Source: Litoreibacter ascidiaceicola (GTDB taxonomy: Bacteria > Pseudomonadota > Alphaproteobacteria > Rhodobacterales > Rhodobacteraceae). Taken from it: a stretch of 64,000 nucleotides of DNA. The stretch covers positions 310,001 to 374,000 of the forward strand of contig NZ_FQUV01000003.1 in assembly GCF_900129235.1 (NCBI RefSeq), read 5' to 3'. The notes beneath the pieces were generated by a model that was given only the letters and a program-made list of their open reading frames with translations, was not told the origin of the DNA and searched no databases. The position numbers were made by a program, and so were the translations under genes. Below, piece by piece: positions 49,334 through 60,281 of this stretch (position 1 is the stretch's first letter; each line of letters opens with the position of its first letter).

Positions 49334-49930
49334 ATGCCACATGTAGACTATTATTTCGCGACTCTGTCCCCCTACACCTACATGGCGGGCACGCGTCTGG
49401 AGGAGGTCGCCGCGAAACATGGCGCGACAATCACCTACAAACCTATGGAAATCATGGCACTGTTTGCCCGCACCGGCGGCACACCACCCCCGCAGCGCCA
49501 CCCCAACCGTCAGGAATGGCGGCTTCAGGAAATGCGCCGCACGGCCAAGAAGCTGGAGCTGCCGATCAATCTGAAACCGGCACATTGGCCGACCAATCCG
49601 GCGCCGTCCTCCTATGCGATTATTGCGGCTCAAGCTGCGGGCGGTGATGTCGGCGCTTTGGTGCATGCATTCACCCGTGCCTGCTGGGCCGAGGATCGCG
49701 ACATCGCGGAGGATTCTGTTGTGCGCGACGTGCTGGAGAAATCTGGTTTCGACCCCGCGCTGGCAGACAAGGGTTTGCTGGCCGGAGCGGAGCAATATGG
49801 CCGCAATCTAGAGGACGCCGTGCTGGCGGGCGTCTTTGGCGCGCCGACCTACATTACCGACGGGGATGAACGCTTCTGGGGGCAGGACAAGATCGACGAT
49901 CTGGATCTGCACCTGTCGGGCAAGCTTTAA
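49334..49930 (+). CDS. 2-hydroxychromene-2-carboxylate isomerase
   Basis: A 198-residue DsbA-like, glutathione-S-transferase-kappa type isomerase. [14 protein letters not shown] at the N-terminus has the family's Ser-Pro-Tyr active site, [14 protein letters not shown] follows, and GVFGAPTY is the cis-proline loop. The family isomerises a chromene intermediate in naphthalene breakdown, but homologues are widespread without such pathways, so the physiological substrate is unclear. The next gene begins immediately after its stop. Confidence 0.85.
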   Translation: MPHVDYYFATLSPYTYMAGTRLEEVAAKHGATITYKPMEIMALFARTGGTPPPQRHPNRQEWRLQEMRRTAKKLELPINLKPAHWPTNPAPSSYAIIAAQAAGGDVGALVHAFTRACWAEDRDIAEDSVVRDVLEKSGFDPALADKGLLAGAEQYGRNLEDAVLAGVFGAPTYITDGDERFWGQDKIDDLDLHLSGKL

Positions 49931-50662
49931 GTGCCAGACGCGCTGTTTTTGCATGGCATGCTCGCCGACAGGCGGGTGTGGCGTTCGGTGACGGCGCATC
50001 TTCCTGAGATGGAGTGCCAGACCATGGACCTGCCTGGGCATGGTGGTGCAGTCGCGTGGGATGGCGGGGATTATCAGAGACAGGCGTTTGAGATGGCGCA
50101 GTCCCTGTGCGACACCCCTGTGCATCTGGTGGGGCACTCGTTCGGCGCATCTGTTGCGTTAAGGCTGGCTGTGGAGCGGCCTGACGTGATGCGCAGCCTG
50201 ACGCTTGTGGACCCGGTCTTCTTCTACGCAGCGAAGCAGGCGGATCCGGCTCTGTTTGACCAATACGCTCAGCGCGCTGGCCCCGTGATGCAGGCCATCG
50301 CGAAAAAGGACCATATGCACGCGGCAGAGCTGTTTCTTGGCGATTGGGGTGTTGAGGGCGGCTGGGCGATGATGCCGCCGCCCGCCCGCGCCGCGATTGC
50401 GGAACGGATGCCGCTTATCGGTGTCACTGCGGCGAGCCTTATCGAAGATACCGGACAGATCTGGCCGCGGCTGCGGGATGTGACCTGTCCGGTTCTGATC
50501 GTCTCTGGCGGGAAGTCCGAACCTGTCATGCCGGGCATTGTGCAAGGGCTGGAGGCGCAGTTTGAAAACTGCACCAGTGTTGTGTTCGATGATGCAGGCC
50601 ACATGATTCCTGTTACCCATGGCCCGCAGTTGGCTGCGCAGATTGCGGCGTTTACGGCCTAG
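49931..50662 (+). CDS. Alpha/beta-fold hydrolase
   Basis: A 243-residue alpha/beta hydrolase. Nucleophile Ser70 is in GHSFGAS, the oxyanion-loop HGM near residue 8, and the catalytic His in DDAGHMIP near the end. The GTG start at 49931 directly follows the isomerase stop, so the two are probably co-translated. Its CTAG end overlaps the stop of threonine aldolase. Confidence 0.85.
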   Translation: MPDALFLHGMLADRRVWRSVTAHLPEMECQTMDLPGHGGAVAWDGGDYQRQAFEMAQSLCDTPVHLVGHSFGASVALRLAVERPDVMRSLTLVDPVFFYAAKQADPALFDQYAQRAGPVMQAIAKKDHMHAAELFLGDWGVEGGWAMMPPPARAAIAERMPLIGVTAASLIEDTGQIWPRLRDVTCPVLIVSGGKSEPVMPGIVQGLEAQFENCTSVVFDDAGHMIPVTHGPQLAAQIAAFTA

Positions 50663-51711
50663 CCGCGCAGCAGGGCGAGCAACTGGTCGATCTCTGTGTC
50701 GGGCTTTGACCAGTCGCACACGAAGCGGCAGCGGATCAGATCGTCATCGGGGCCGTCAAGTGAGGCGTCAGCGGGGAACAGGTAATATTTCGCACCTGCT
50801 TGGATTGCGCGGCGATGTGCGGCGCGGGGCAGGAGGGCAAAGACCATATTGGCAGCCGGTGCGTCGGGGATTTCAGCCTCGTCGATGCTTTCCAACCCTT
50901 TGACCAGTCGCGCGCAATTGGCGTTGGCTTTTGCGCCAAGTTCCAGCCACAGGTCGTTGGTCAGATAGGCCTCCATCTGCGCCGACAAATAGCGGTGCTT
51001 GGAGAACAGATGCGCGCCGCGTTTGCGGCGCAACTCGAATTCCCACGCTTTTTCGGGGTCGAAGAAGATCACAGCCTCGACGCCTGCACAGCCGTTTTTG
51101 GTGCCGCCGAAGGACACCATGTCGATGCCTGCCTTCCACGTCATCTCGGCGGTGGTGCAGCCGAGCGCTGCGCACGCATTGGCAAAGCGTGCACCGTCAA
51201 GATGGGTTTTGAGCCCGTATTCTTTGGCGATGGCGGTGATTTGGGCGATTTCCTTCAAGCTGTAGAGCGTGCCAACTTCGGTGGCTTGCGTGATGGTCAC
51301 GGGGCCGCGCTGGACGCTATGCACATCTTTTTGGCCGGTGCCGATAATCACTTGGCGCAGCGCATCAGGGTCCATCTTGGCCCCCGCGCCCTCGACCAAA
51401 GTCAGTTTCGCGCCATTTGCATAAAACTCCGGCGCGCCGCATTCATCTTCTTCCACATGCGCGACGCGGTGGGCGAAAATCGTGTCCCAAGGATTGGTGT
51501 AGGTGGCGAGGGCCAGCGCATTGGCCGCCGTGCCGGTGGCCACGAGGTAGACGGCAGCCTCGGGCGCCTCGAACGTCGCACGGATCTTGTCGCGCACGCG
51601 GTCCATGATGGTGTCGTTGCCATAGGGCATCTCGTAGCCGGTATTGGCTTTTACGATGGCGTCCAGAACGCTTGGGTGCATCGGGCCTGCATTGTCAGAG
51701 GCAAAATTCAT
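50659..51711 (-). CDS. ltaE: Low-specificity L-threonine aldolase
   Basis: A 350-residue PLP enzyme that cleaves threonine to glycine and acetaldehyde. PLP-binding Lys205 is in FGGTKNGCAG; HLDGARFANA and the N-terminal SDNAGPMHPSVL are typical. It starts one base after the YcgN stop, so it belongs to a ribF-ycgN-ltaE transcription unit. Confidence 0.9.
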   Translation of the reverse strand: MNFASDNAGPMHPSVLDAIVKANTGYEMPYGNDTIMDRVRDKIRATFEAPEAAVYLVATGTAANALALATYTNPWDTIFAHRVAHVEEDECGAPEFYANGAKLTLVEGAGAKMDPDALRQVIIGTGQKDVHSVQRGPVTITQATEVGTLYSLKEIAQITAIAKEYGLKTHLDGARFANACAALGCTTAEMTWKAGIDMVSFGGTKNGCAGVEAVIFFDPEKAWEFELRRKRGAHLFSKHRYLSAQMEAYLTNDLWLELGAKANANCARLVKGLESIDEAEIPDAPAANMVFALLPRAAHRRAIQAGAKYYLFPADASLDGPDDDLIRCRFVCDWSKPDTEIDQLLALLRG

Positions 51712-51712
51712 G

Positions 51713-52180
51713 TCACTGGTCCTCGATTATATAGTTTTCCCACTCGTCCTCGGACACTTCGAATTCCGGCACGGTCCAGCCTTGCACGGAGATGCCTGCG
51801 TCATGGACGGTTTGGGCGGTGCCGGAAATCAGCGGGTGCCAGTCGTACAATGCCTTGCCCTCGTTGAGCAGCCGATAGGCGCAGGTGGGGGGCATCCAGT
51901 AGCCGATTTCGTCGATGTTCTTCGGCGTCAGCATCACGCAATCGGGCACGAACTGCTTGCGGATGTCATATTGCGCACAGCGGCAGGTATCGCCGTCCAA
52001 CAGGCGGCAGGCAACGCGGGTGAAGGCAATCTCGAACGTGTCTTCGTCTTCAAGCTTGTTCAGGCAGCAGCGCCCGCACCCATCGCACAGTGCCTCCCAT
52101 TCCTTCGGGGCCATGTTCTTTAACGGGACTTTCTCCCAGAATTTGTGGCGCAATCCGTCGCGCTCGATCGGGTCTTTCAT
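51713..52180 (-). CDS. YcgN/UPF0260 family cysteine cluster protein
   Basis: A 155-residue soluble protein with the family's CxxCxxCC-type cluster, CDGCGRCCLNK (near residue 32), and further cysteines in ACRLLDGDTCRCAQY and DCVML, consistent with metal or iron-sulfur binding. The ATG at 52180 overlaps the ribF stop as ATGA. Function unknown. Confidence 0.88.
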   Translation of the reverse strand: MKDPIERDGLRHKFWEKVPLKNMAPKEWEALCDGCGRCCLNKLEDEDTFEIAFTRVACRLLDGDTCRCAQYDIRKQFVPDCVMLTPKNIDEIGYWMPPTCAYRLLNEGKALYDWHPLISGTAQTVHDAGISVQGWTVPEFEVSEDEWENYIIEDQ

Positions 52181-53109
52181 AGCGCGGCCAGTATGGAGCG
52201 CGCGCGGTCGCAATCCGCATCCATTTGGGTGATCAGCGCGTCGAGGCTGTCAAACTTCTCCTCACCGCGCAGGTAGTCGACCAAGGCCACCGACAGCGTT
52301 TCGCCGTAAAGGTCGCCTTTGAAATCGAATAGGAAGCTTTCACAATTGGGCCTGTTTACCCCGAACATCGGGCGCACGCCGATGGAAGCCGCGCCGTGAT
52401 AGTTGCCCTTGTGCGGCCCTGTCAGCACGTCCACCAGAACGGCGTAGACGCCGAACTTTGGCGGATGCAGGCGGTCAATCGACATGTTTGCGGTGGGGTA
52501 GCCCAGCTCGCGGCCCCGTTGATCGCCTTGGATCACTTCGCCCTCGATGCGGTGCCAATGGCTGAGCATTCCGGCGGCGTCGCGGGGGCGGCCTTCGGAT
52601 AGCGCCGTGCGGATATTGGTCGAGGATACCTGCGCCGTGTCCTGCGTCACCAACTCGGCAATGGTCACGCCAAACCCGTATGTATCGCCAAATGCCTTGA
52701 GCATCTCCACGTTGCCCGCGCGCCCTTTGCCGAAGCAGAAATCAGCCCCGACAACGACATGCTTCAGGCCAAGGCCTTTGGCGATCACGTCGCGAGCGAA
52801 TTCCTCGGCGGTCAGGCTCGACAGGGTGGTGTTGAAGTTCAACTGGTACAACCGCTCAACACCCAGCTTTTCAAGGCGGTTGGCCTTCGCCTCGGCGTTC
52901 ATCAGACGGAAGGGCGAGGCCTCCTTGGCGAAAAACTCGCGTGGATGCGGCTCGAAGGTCACGATACCCAATGGTGCATCGGGGGCCGCTTGGCGCGCAA
53001 TGTCGATTACCGCGCGGTGGCCAATATGAACCCCGTCGAAATTGCCAATGGCCGCGGTCGCCCCGCGGTCCTCTGGTCGCACAAACTGGTAGTCTCGGAT
53101 AATCCTCAT
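52177..53109 (-). CDS. ribF: Bifunctional riboflavin kinase/FAD synthetase
   Basis: A 310-residue enzyme that phosphorylates riboflavin and adenylates FMN. The nucleotidyltransferase N-terminal half has GNFDGVHIGHRAV; the C-terminal half has the kinase segment GYPTANM. Length is normal. It is translationally coupled to ycgN by an ATGA overlap. Confidence 0.94.
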   Translation of the reverse strand: MRIIRDYQFVRPEDRGATAAIGNFDGVHIGHRAVIDIARQAAPDAPLGIVTFEPHPREFFAKEASPFRLMNAEAKANRLEKLGVERLYQLNFNTTLSSLTAEEFARDVIAKGLGLKHVVVGADFCFGKGRAGNVEMLKAFGDTYGFGVTIAELVTQDTAQVSSTNIRTALSEGRPRDAAGMLSHWHRIEGEVIQGDQRGRELGYPTANMSIDRLHPPKFGVYAVLVDVLTGPHKGNYHGAASIGVRPMFGVNRPNCESFLFDFKGDLYGETLSVALVDYLRGEEKFDSLDALITQMDADCDRARSILAAL

Positions 53110-53147
53110 GGCGTTTGGGTAAACGCCGTGCGGCAGGGGTGCAAGGG

Positions 53148-53606
53148 CTAGTCGAACTTGCGCGAGGGGGCCAAAACCACGGCCTCGCCTTTCAGCACGT
53201 TCTTGCCATCCACTTCGCAGCGGGTGTGCATCGTCACGCGACGTTTGGCGTGGTCGATCTCGGTCACTTCGACCTCGGCCATGACCATGTCACCGGGGCG
53301 CACGGGGGCAAGAAACTTCAGCGACTGGCCCAGATAAACCGTGCCGTGGCCGGGCAATTGCTCGCCAATCACGGCAGAGATCAGGCCAGCGGTCAGCATT
53401 CCGTGTGCGATGCGGCCTTCAAAGATAGTATCTTGGGCGTAGTCGTCATCCAGATGCACCGGATTGTGGTCGGTCGAGACCTCAGCGAACAATTCGATGT
53501 CGCGGTCGGTCACCTGTTTGCGCAGATGCCGCTTCATGCCGATTTCAATATCCTCGATGCAGATGGTGCCGCGGGGAAGGTTGTCTGTGCGATGAACGTC
53601 GAGCAT
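53148..53606 (-). CDS. MaoC family dehydratase
   Basis: A 152-residue hotdog-fold protein. The R-hydratase motif is visible around DHNPVHLDDDYAQDTIFEGRIAHGML (near residue 45-70), with the Asp and His catalytic pair. A CoA-linked enoyl hydratase role is likely, and the gene lies 38 bases upstream of ribF. Confidence 0.85.
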   Translation of the reverse strand: MLDVHRTDNLPRGTICIEDIEIGMKRHLRKQVTDRDIELFAEVSTDHNPVHLDDDYAQDTIFEGRIAHGMLTAGLISAVIGEQLPGHGTVYLGQSLKFLAPVRPGDMVMAEVEVTEIDHAKRRVTMHTRCEVDGKNVLKGEAVVLAPSRKFD

Positions 53607-53689
53607 GGCGCGTAACTTTCAAACAAGTAAATGGACAGGTTTGAAAGATAATTACTTTGCACTTGCAGCAAAGTCCAGCTTTTTTTGCC

Positions 53690-54562
53690 CTAACGCAGGT
53701 AGCCAATAGTATAGGTTGGCGACGACATTTCCGTTTCCAAATAGGCTTTTAGGGCCTCCGGATCAGGCTGGTGCGTGGTTTTCGTCTCGGCTGCGGCAAG
53801 GCCGCCGGAGATGAACAGGGAATCAATATCCTCCCCCATCGCGCCACGGATATCCGTCAACACGCCGTCGCCAATGCATAAAATCCGGTCGTCCGGAACA
53901 GCTTGCCCCAATGCCGCGAGCCTGCGGCGGGCAAGGTCATAGATCGGTGGATGCGGCTTTCCGAAATACAGGCTTTCGCCGCCCATCTCGGTGTAAAGCT
54001 TGGCCAAAGCCCCGGCGCACCATTCGCGGGTTTCGCCGCGATCCACCACGATATCGGGGTTCGCGCAGAGCAGCTTGAGGCCCTTTTGTTTGGCATAGAG
54101 AAATTCCGGTCGCATCACGTCAGGATCGGCCAGCGGATCGAAAGGACCGCAACAAATGATGCCTTCGGCCTCTTGCAGCGGCACCTGTTCAATCGCGACA
54201 GGGTTCTCGACGATTTCCAACGGGTCAAAGAAGGTCTGATCATGCGGTTGGCCAATGAAATAGACCTTAGAGCCGACTGCGCCGTTGAACATTGCAAAGC
54301 GGGCGCTGTCGCCAGAGGTGGCGATGGCGTCCCAGCTGTCCTCGGCTACACCGATTTTGCCAAGCTGCAAAGCGACCGAGCCACGGTGGCGCGGGGCGTT
54401 GGTGACGAAGATCACCTTGCCACCTTTGGCGCGGTAAGTCTGCATGGCCGTGACGGCCTCGGCAAAGGGTTCCAGCCCGTTATGGATGCACCCCCACAAG
54501 TCGACAAACAGCGCGTCGTAGCGGTCGGACACTTCAGACAGGTGGGTGATGATCTGGGACAT
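53690..54562 (-). CDS. TIGR01459 family HAD-type hydrolase
   Basis: A 290-residue phosphatase-like protein of the NagD-type HAD superfamily. The nucleophile motif is FVDLWGCIHNG (Asp at about 21), followed by VFVTNAP-like VIFVTNAPRHRG near 50, FGKPHPPIY with a conserved Lys, and CIGDGVLTDIRGA near 230. The substrate is unknown; family members are common in alphaproteobacteria beside MaoC and ribF. Confidence 0.85.
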   Translation of the reverse strand: MSQIITHLSEVSDRYDALFVDLWGCIHNGLEPFAEAVTAMQTYRAKGGKVIFVTNAPRHRGSVALQLGKIGVAEDSWDAIATSGDSARFAMFNGAVGSKVYFIGQPHDQTFFDPLEIVENPVAIEQVPLQEAEGIICCGPFDPLADPDVMRPEFLYAKQKGLKLLCANPDIVVDRGETREWCAGALAKLYTEMGGESLYFGKPHPPIYDLARRRLAALGQAVPDDRILCIGDGVLTDIRGAMGEDIDSLFISGGLAAAETKTTHQPDPEALKAYLETEMSSPTYTIGYLR

Positions 54563-54671
54563 TTTGGCCTCGAATTTGGGTGTCGGATACCTGTCGGCTT
54601 TCCGTCGGACTTCTGTCGGGCACCGCAGGTCGTAAATTGCGGCGCCCGATAGTGGGTGCGTGGAGGCGGGG

Positions 54672-55589
54672 TCAGACCTTCAGGGAAGGAATGATCTGCT
54701 TCTTGCGGCTCATGATACCGGGCAGCACGACCGTGTTGCCAGTGACATTCGCGCCGAATGACTTTTCCGCCACGCGCTTGGACAGGTCGTTGGGGATCAG
54801 CATCGTGGCTTCTTCGTTCAGGATATCCACGACGAAGAGCAGAACCTCGTTCACCTTGTCTTCACCGGCGACGGCTGGCATCGCTTCCATGATTTCAGCG
54901 GTACGGTCCAGAACCATCTTGGGGCTGGTGGTTTCCAGAACGGAGACGCGGAACTTCACGCCTTCGACCTCGTATTCCTTGCTGTCCATGCGCAGTAATT
55001 CGGCCGCCGAAAACGCGGAGACGTCGGATTTCGCCGCAAACAGCTCGGAGGCGTATTCGGCGATGTTGATGCCCAACTCGTCCGCCAGCTTTTCCGCCAA
55101 GGCGCGGTCGGTGTCGGTGGTGGTCGGGGAGCGGAACTCCAGCGTGTCCGACAAGATGCACGACAGCATCGCGCCTTTGATGTTTTCCGGCATGCATCCG
55201 GCGTGTTTGCCCATCAGGTCGTGCATGATGGTGGCGGTACAGGCCAGTGGGCGGATGGTGATGTCGATCGGGCCAGCTGTTTCCAAGCCGCCGACCAGCT
55301 TGTGGTGGTCGATGATGCCTTGGACATCCGCGCCGTTGATATTGGCGGGCAGTTCGGCCGGGTTGTTGGTGTCCACGATCACGCAAGGCTGGCCATCGGC
55401 GACGTTGTCGATGATTTCCGGCTTGGCCAGATTCCAGCGCTCCAGCATGAAGGCGGCTTCGGTGTTCGGCTCGCCCAACAGCTTGGCAGAGGCGTCAGTG
55501 CCAGTGTGGTTCAGAAACCATTCCCAGATCAGCGGCGATCCGGTGCTGTCGGTGTCGGGGGATTTGTGGCCAAAAACAAAAGTCGTCAT
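54672..55589 (-). CDS. ppaC: Manganese-dependent inorganic pyrophosphatase
   Basis: A 305-residue family II pyrophosphatase that hydrolyses pyrophosphate. The DHH signature IIDHHKLVGG is at about residue 88, and the N-terminal FGHKSPDTDS carries a metal-binding His and Asp residues. C-terminal KLxP-type end (GIMSRKKQIIPSL) is typical. A single gene between the HAD hydrolase and the asparagine-synthase-like gene. Confidence 0.92.
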   Translation of the reverse strand: MTTFVFGHKSPDTDSTGSPLIWEWFLNHTGTDASAKLLGEPNTEAAFMLERWNLAKPEIIDNVADGQPCVIVDTNNPAELPANINGADVQGIIDHHKLVGGLETAGPIDITIRPLACTATIMHDLMGKHAGCMPENIKGAMLSCILSDTLEFRSPTTTDTDRALAEKLADELGINIAEYASELFAAKSDVSAFSAAELLRMDSKEYEVEGVKFRVSVLETTSPKMVLDRTAEIMEAMPAVAGEDKVNEVLLFVVDILNEEATMLIPNDLSKRVAEKSFGANVTGNTVVLPGIMSRKKQIIPSLKV

Positions 55590-55677
55590 TGCGGGAGTGT
55601 CCTCGTGATATGTGCAGTCTTTGCGGGCCTTATAGGAGCCGCCGCTTGGCTTGTCACGCCAGCTTGGATGCGGCGAA

Positions 55678-57147
55678 TTAGGCGGCGGCGGTGCGCGCGA
55701 GTTTCACATCCGGCGTGAAAGGGATCGCGGACAGCTCTGGCGCAAGATGGGCCAGCAACGCATCGTTGTAGGCGTTGGCCTGACGCTCGGCGACGGGCAA
55801 GCGCAGACATCCTTCGATCAGCGCGCGGTCGCTGAACGGGTTCAGCAGGAAGTTTCGGGTGTAGCCGTAAAATTTGGGCTGCCAGCCGGGAAGCAGGCTT
55901 TCGACAAAGGCGAAGTCATAGGCCAGCGCTTGCGCGCCTTCTGGCAATGTCGCCTTCCACGCCAGATAGTCGGGCTTGAAGGCCGCCACGGTTGCAGCCC
56001 CGCCTTCGGGCAGGATCGCCAGCCGTTCGGTGGCATAATCCGCATCGTGGCCGTCCGGATGGGCCGCGTCACGGGCCAAGCCGCGTTTCCAGTGGTTGGC
56101 TTTTAGCAACTCCATCACGTTGCCGCGCAGAACCACGCCTTTTGGCACCTTGCGCGCCAAACCGTCGAGCACGTCGTTGTTGGCGTCGCCAACATAGCCG
56201 CCCGCCAGCCGGTAGGCCATCTTTTGACGCTTGCGGGCAGGGCGGGGCAGCGTGTCCCGGTCCTGCGCGGTGTTAATGTACGAGGCATAGGTTTGGTGGT
56301 TTAATGCCAGCGCTTCGGCAAGCTGTTCTGCCAGCTTTGCGTCGATCTGGCCCTGCCAGTTCGACACAAACGTGTAGCTTTGAACGATATGTGCCAGATG
56401 CGGCTTGGCGGCGGCAGCAAGGTTGCGGCTGTCGCGCCCGCCGGTCAGCGGCAGTAAGGTCGGATGGCCTTTCGCGATGGCCCCGATGACGTCGCTCAGC
56501 CGTTGTCCCATGGCGGCGATGGTCTGCTCTGGCGCGTCGGTGGGATAGGTGGCATCTGCACGCGGCCAGAAGCGCGTCAGGGAGAAGTCGCTTAAGTCCA
56601 GCCGGTGGTTCGGCATCACACCGCGGACAAACGTGTCGCGGGTAAATCCAAGCGCGTAGCTGCCGCGCCCTGCTTGGATAGCGTCTGCGTCAAAGCGAGG
56701 GTTGTCGATGATGGGGCGGTTCAAGCACATCAACGGCGTTGACGCGACCGTGCGGGTGTTCGCGTCATAGACCACGCCCATAGATCCGGTCGGGTCGGCG
56801 TAAACTGCGCCCGCCGCGTCAAAGGCCACATAGCGCCCGGCTGCATCGGTGACGAAGGCTTCAAACGACGCTGTCAGCTTGTAGCCATCGGTGACCAGCA
56901 CGCCCGCGCCATCCACGGCAATCCCAAGGACAACACCCGCAGGCTTGCCGTTCTGGTCGGTCAGGCGGGCATAGGGGAGCGCGCGGCAATGGTGCAAACG
57001 CCAGTCTTCGCACAATTCGGTCACGCGGTAGCCGTCAAGGCTCAACTCTGTGGATTGGCTGAGGACAAACTGACCCCGAAAAATGCGGGAAAAATCCAGT
57101 TTTGCCGCGTCGCAGGCCATGTGGGCCGCAAGGGGGGCGCTTAGCAT
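55678..57147 (-). CDS. Asparagine synthase-like PP-loop protein lacking the glutaminase Cys
   Basis: A 489-residue protein. A C-terminal ATP-pyrophosphatase-like part has the PP-loop LTGGRDSR near residues 235-241 and NPFSDRALIEGCLRLP near the end, both as in asparagine synthetase B-type proteins. The N-terminal part does not begin with the catalytic Cys of glutamine amidotransferases (it begins MLSAPLAAHM), so it should not use glutamine directly. ATG at 57147 follows GGAGC. It may build an amide or lactam, which is a guess. Confidence 0.7.
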   Translation of the reverse strand: MLSAPLAAHMACDAAKLDFSRIFRGQFVLSQSTELSLDGYRVTELCEDWRLHHCRALPYARLTDQNGKPAGVVLGIAVDGAGVLVTDGYKLTASFEAFVTDAAGRYVAFDAAGAVYADPTGSMGVVYDANTRTVASTPLMCLNRPIIDNPRFDADAIQAGRGSYALGFTRDTFVRGVMPNHRLDLSDFSLTRFWPRADATYPTDAPEQTIAAMGQRLSDVIGAIAKGHPTLLPLTGGRDSRNLAAAAKPHLAHIVQSYTFVSNWQGQIDAKLAEQLAEALALNHQTYASYINTAQDRDTLPRPARKRQKMAYRLAGGYVGDANNDVLDGLARKVPKGVVLRGNVMELLKANHWKRGLARDAAHPDGHDADYATERLAILPEGGAATVAAFKPDYLAWKATLPEGAQALAYDFAFVESLLPGWQPKFYGYTRNFLLNPFSDRALIEGCLRLPVAERQANAYNDALLAHLAPELSAIPFTPDVKLARTAAA

Positions 57148-57255
57148 GTCGGGTGGCTCCTGTCGGGGCTCTGATTGTCTGCTCGTGTTTTGCGGATCGT
57201 ACACCATGGTGCGGGTGCTTGGCAAAACCTTGTTGGCCCGTGTAGCGTCCGGCTC

Positions 57256-57924
57256 ATGACGAAAGAGACTGAACTATACGCGCCGGTGAAATCCTTTCTT
57301 GAAGGGCAGGGCTACGAGGTGAAGGGCGAGATCGGCGCGTGCGACGTCGTGGGCGTGCGGGGCGGGGATGATCCGGTGATCGTCGAGCTGAAAACCGCAT
57401 TTTCGCTGAGCCTGTTTCATCAAGGCGTGGCGCGGCTGGCGATGACCGATGACGTTTATATCGCGGTGCCGCGCAAAACCGGCAAGCCGTTTCAAAGGGC
57501 GTTGAAGGAAAACACCGCGCTGTGCCGCAGGGTCGGGCTGGGGCTGATTACCGTGCGGTTGTCCGACAAGCTGGTGGAGGTACATGCCGACCCCGTTCCC
57601 TATGCCCCCCGCAAGTCAAAGAAGCGCAAGGGGCGGTTGCTGAAGGAATTCGCGCGCCGCGTGGGTGACCCGAATGATGGCGGGGCGACGCGGCACGGGT
57701 TGATTACGGCCTATCGGCAGGACGCAATCCGCTGTGCGCGGTTCTTGGCGGTGCATGGCGCGTCCAAGGGCGCAAAGGTGGCGGAATGGGCCGAAGTGCC
57801 GACCGCCACACGGGTGATGCGCGACAATCATTACGGCTGGTTCGAGAAGGTTTCCAAAGGGGTTTACGACCTGTCGACGCAGGGCAAGAAGGGTCTTGCC
57901 GACTTCGGTGATCTTGCCGTCTGA
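57256..57924 (+). CDS. DUF2161 family PD-(D/E)XK nuclease-fold protein
   Basis: A 222-residue protein whose N-terminal half carries a PD-(D/E)XK core: Asp30 in CDVVGV, then Glu44 and Lys46 in VELKTAF. The C-terminal part is basic and includes helix segments (RKSKKRKGRLLKEFARRV). The start ATG at 57256 is used because the frame further upstream overlaps the neighbouring promoter. Nuclease or phosphodiesterase activity is predicted by fold only. It lies 148 bases before groES. Confidence 0.8.
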   Translation: MTKETELYAPVKSFLEGQGYEVKGEIGACDVVGVRGGDDPVIVELKTAFSLSLFHQGVARLAMTDDVYIAVPRKTGKPFQRALKENTALCRRVGLGLITVRLSDKLVEVHADPVPYAPRKSKKRKGRLLKEFARRVGDPNDGGATRHGLITAYRQDAIRCARFLAVHGASKGAKVAEWAEVPTATRVMRDNHYGWFEKVSKGVYDLSTQGKKGLADFGDLAV

Positions 57925-57953
57925 AATTCATGACAATTTCTTGGATGCAGTGG

Positions 57954-57982
57954 TTGACTCATACCGCTCTGCTCCTTAGCTA
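57954..57982 (+). promoter_or_regulatory. Candidate groESL promoter
   Basis: TTGACT (57954-57959), a 17-base spacer and TAGCTA (57977-57982) would place the transcription start a few bases before the CIRCE element. The -10 box is weak. Confidence 0.4.
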
Positions 57983-57989
57983 TCCGTCG

Positions 57990-58016
57990 TTGGCACTCGC
58001 ATTGGGTGAGTGCTAA
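57990..58016. promoter_or_regulatory. CIRCE element (HrcA operator) of groESL
   Basis: TTGGCACTC - 9 bases - GAGTGCTAA matches the CIRCE consensus (TTAGCACTC-N9-GAGTGCTAA) with one mismatch in the left arm. It lies 57 bases before the groES start, so HrcA should repress the operon when cells are not heat-stressed. Confidence 0.9.
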
Positions 58017-58072
58017 CGGCTCCGGTCAAACGGAGCCATGGACGTAACATTGGAGCTAAGGAGCACCAACAG

Positions 58073-58360
58073 ATGGCATTAACACCGCTTCACGACCGCG
58101 TTCTTGTAGAACGCGTTGAAGGCGACGAGAAAACCGCAGGTGGTTTGATCATCCCAGAGAGCGCAAAAGAGAAACCTGCTGAGGGCATTATTGTTGCCGT
58201 TGGCGAAGGTGCGCGTAAGGATTCGGGCGAGCTGATCCCCATGGCCGTCAAAAAAGGCGACAAAATCCTGTTCGGCAAATGGTCCGGCACGGAAGTCACC
58301 GTCGACGGCAAAGAGCTGCTGATGATGAAAGAAAGCGACGTATTGGGCATCCTGTCCTGA
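58073..58360 (+). CDS. groES: Co-chaperonin GroES
   Basis: A 95-residue cap protein of the chaperonin. The start ATG at 58073 gives the standard [13 protein letters not shown] beginning and follows AAGGAGCACCAAC. The mobile-loop [17 protein letters not shown] and the C-terminal [13 protein letters not shown] are typical. It lies 57 bases downstream of CIRCE and 68 bases before groEL. Confidence 0.97.
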   Translation: MALTPLHDRVLVERVEGDEKTAGGLIIPESAKEKPAEGIIVAVGEGARKDSGELIPMAVKKGDKILFGKWSGTEVTVDGKELLMMKESDVLGILS

Positions 58361-58407
58361 TTTGGAAGGTGGGTTGCAAACCCGCCCTGCGCTTTCGATC
58401 CAACTAA

Positions 58408-60072
<1,665 letters not shown>

Positions 60073-60110
60073 GTTCTTTTGCCATAGGCAAAAGGGCGTA
60101 TCCGTCAGTG

Positions 60111-60137
60111 CAAAGGCCTCCCTCGTGGGGGCCTTTG
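60111..60137 (+). terminator. Hairpin after groEL, possible first terminator
   Basis: CAAAGGCC (60111-60118) pairs with GGCCTTTG (60130-60137) and extends inside with CCC/GGG. It begins 38 bases past the groEL stop but is followed by TCACG rather than a T run, so termination here would be partial. Confidence 0.4.
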
Positions 60138-60202
60138 TCACGAGAGGGGAAGGCTTTTCGCTTCGACCAGAACTGCCGAGAACCAAACCGTCTGAAGTAC
60201 TT

Positions 60203-60234
60203 AGGGCTGCCCTTCATCGGGCGGCCCTTTTTTT
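60203..60234 (+). terminator. Rho-independent terminator of groESL
   Basis: AGGGCTGCCC (60203-60212) pairs with GGGCGGCCCT (60219-60228), one G-U pair, 6-base loop, then a run of T. It lies 130 bases past groEL and before the EamA gene. Confidence 0.75.
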
Positions 60235-60281
60235 CGTTTTCGTGAATTCCCATTCCCCGTTAATCGGCCTATGCGTCCCGC

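Noticed and set aside
57256..57924. Restriction-type nuclease or defence gene
   Set aside because: The PD-(D/E)XK core fits DUF2161, but no methylase, helicase or other defence gene is next to it. It lies between a single-copy enzyme and groES.
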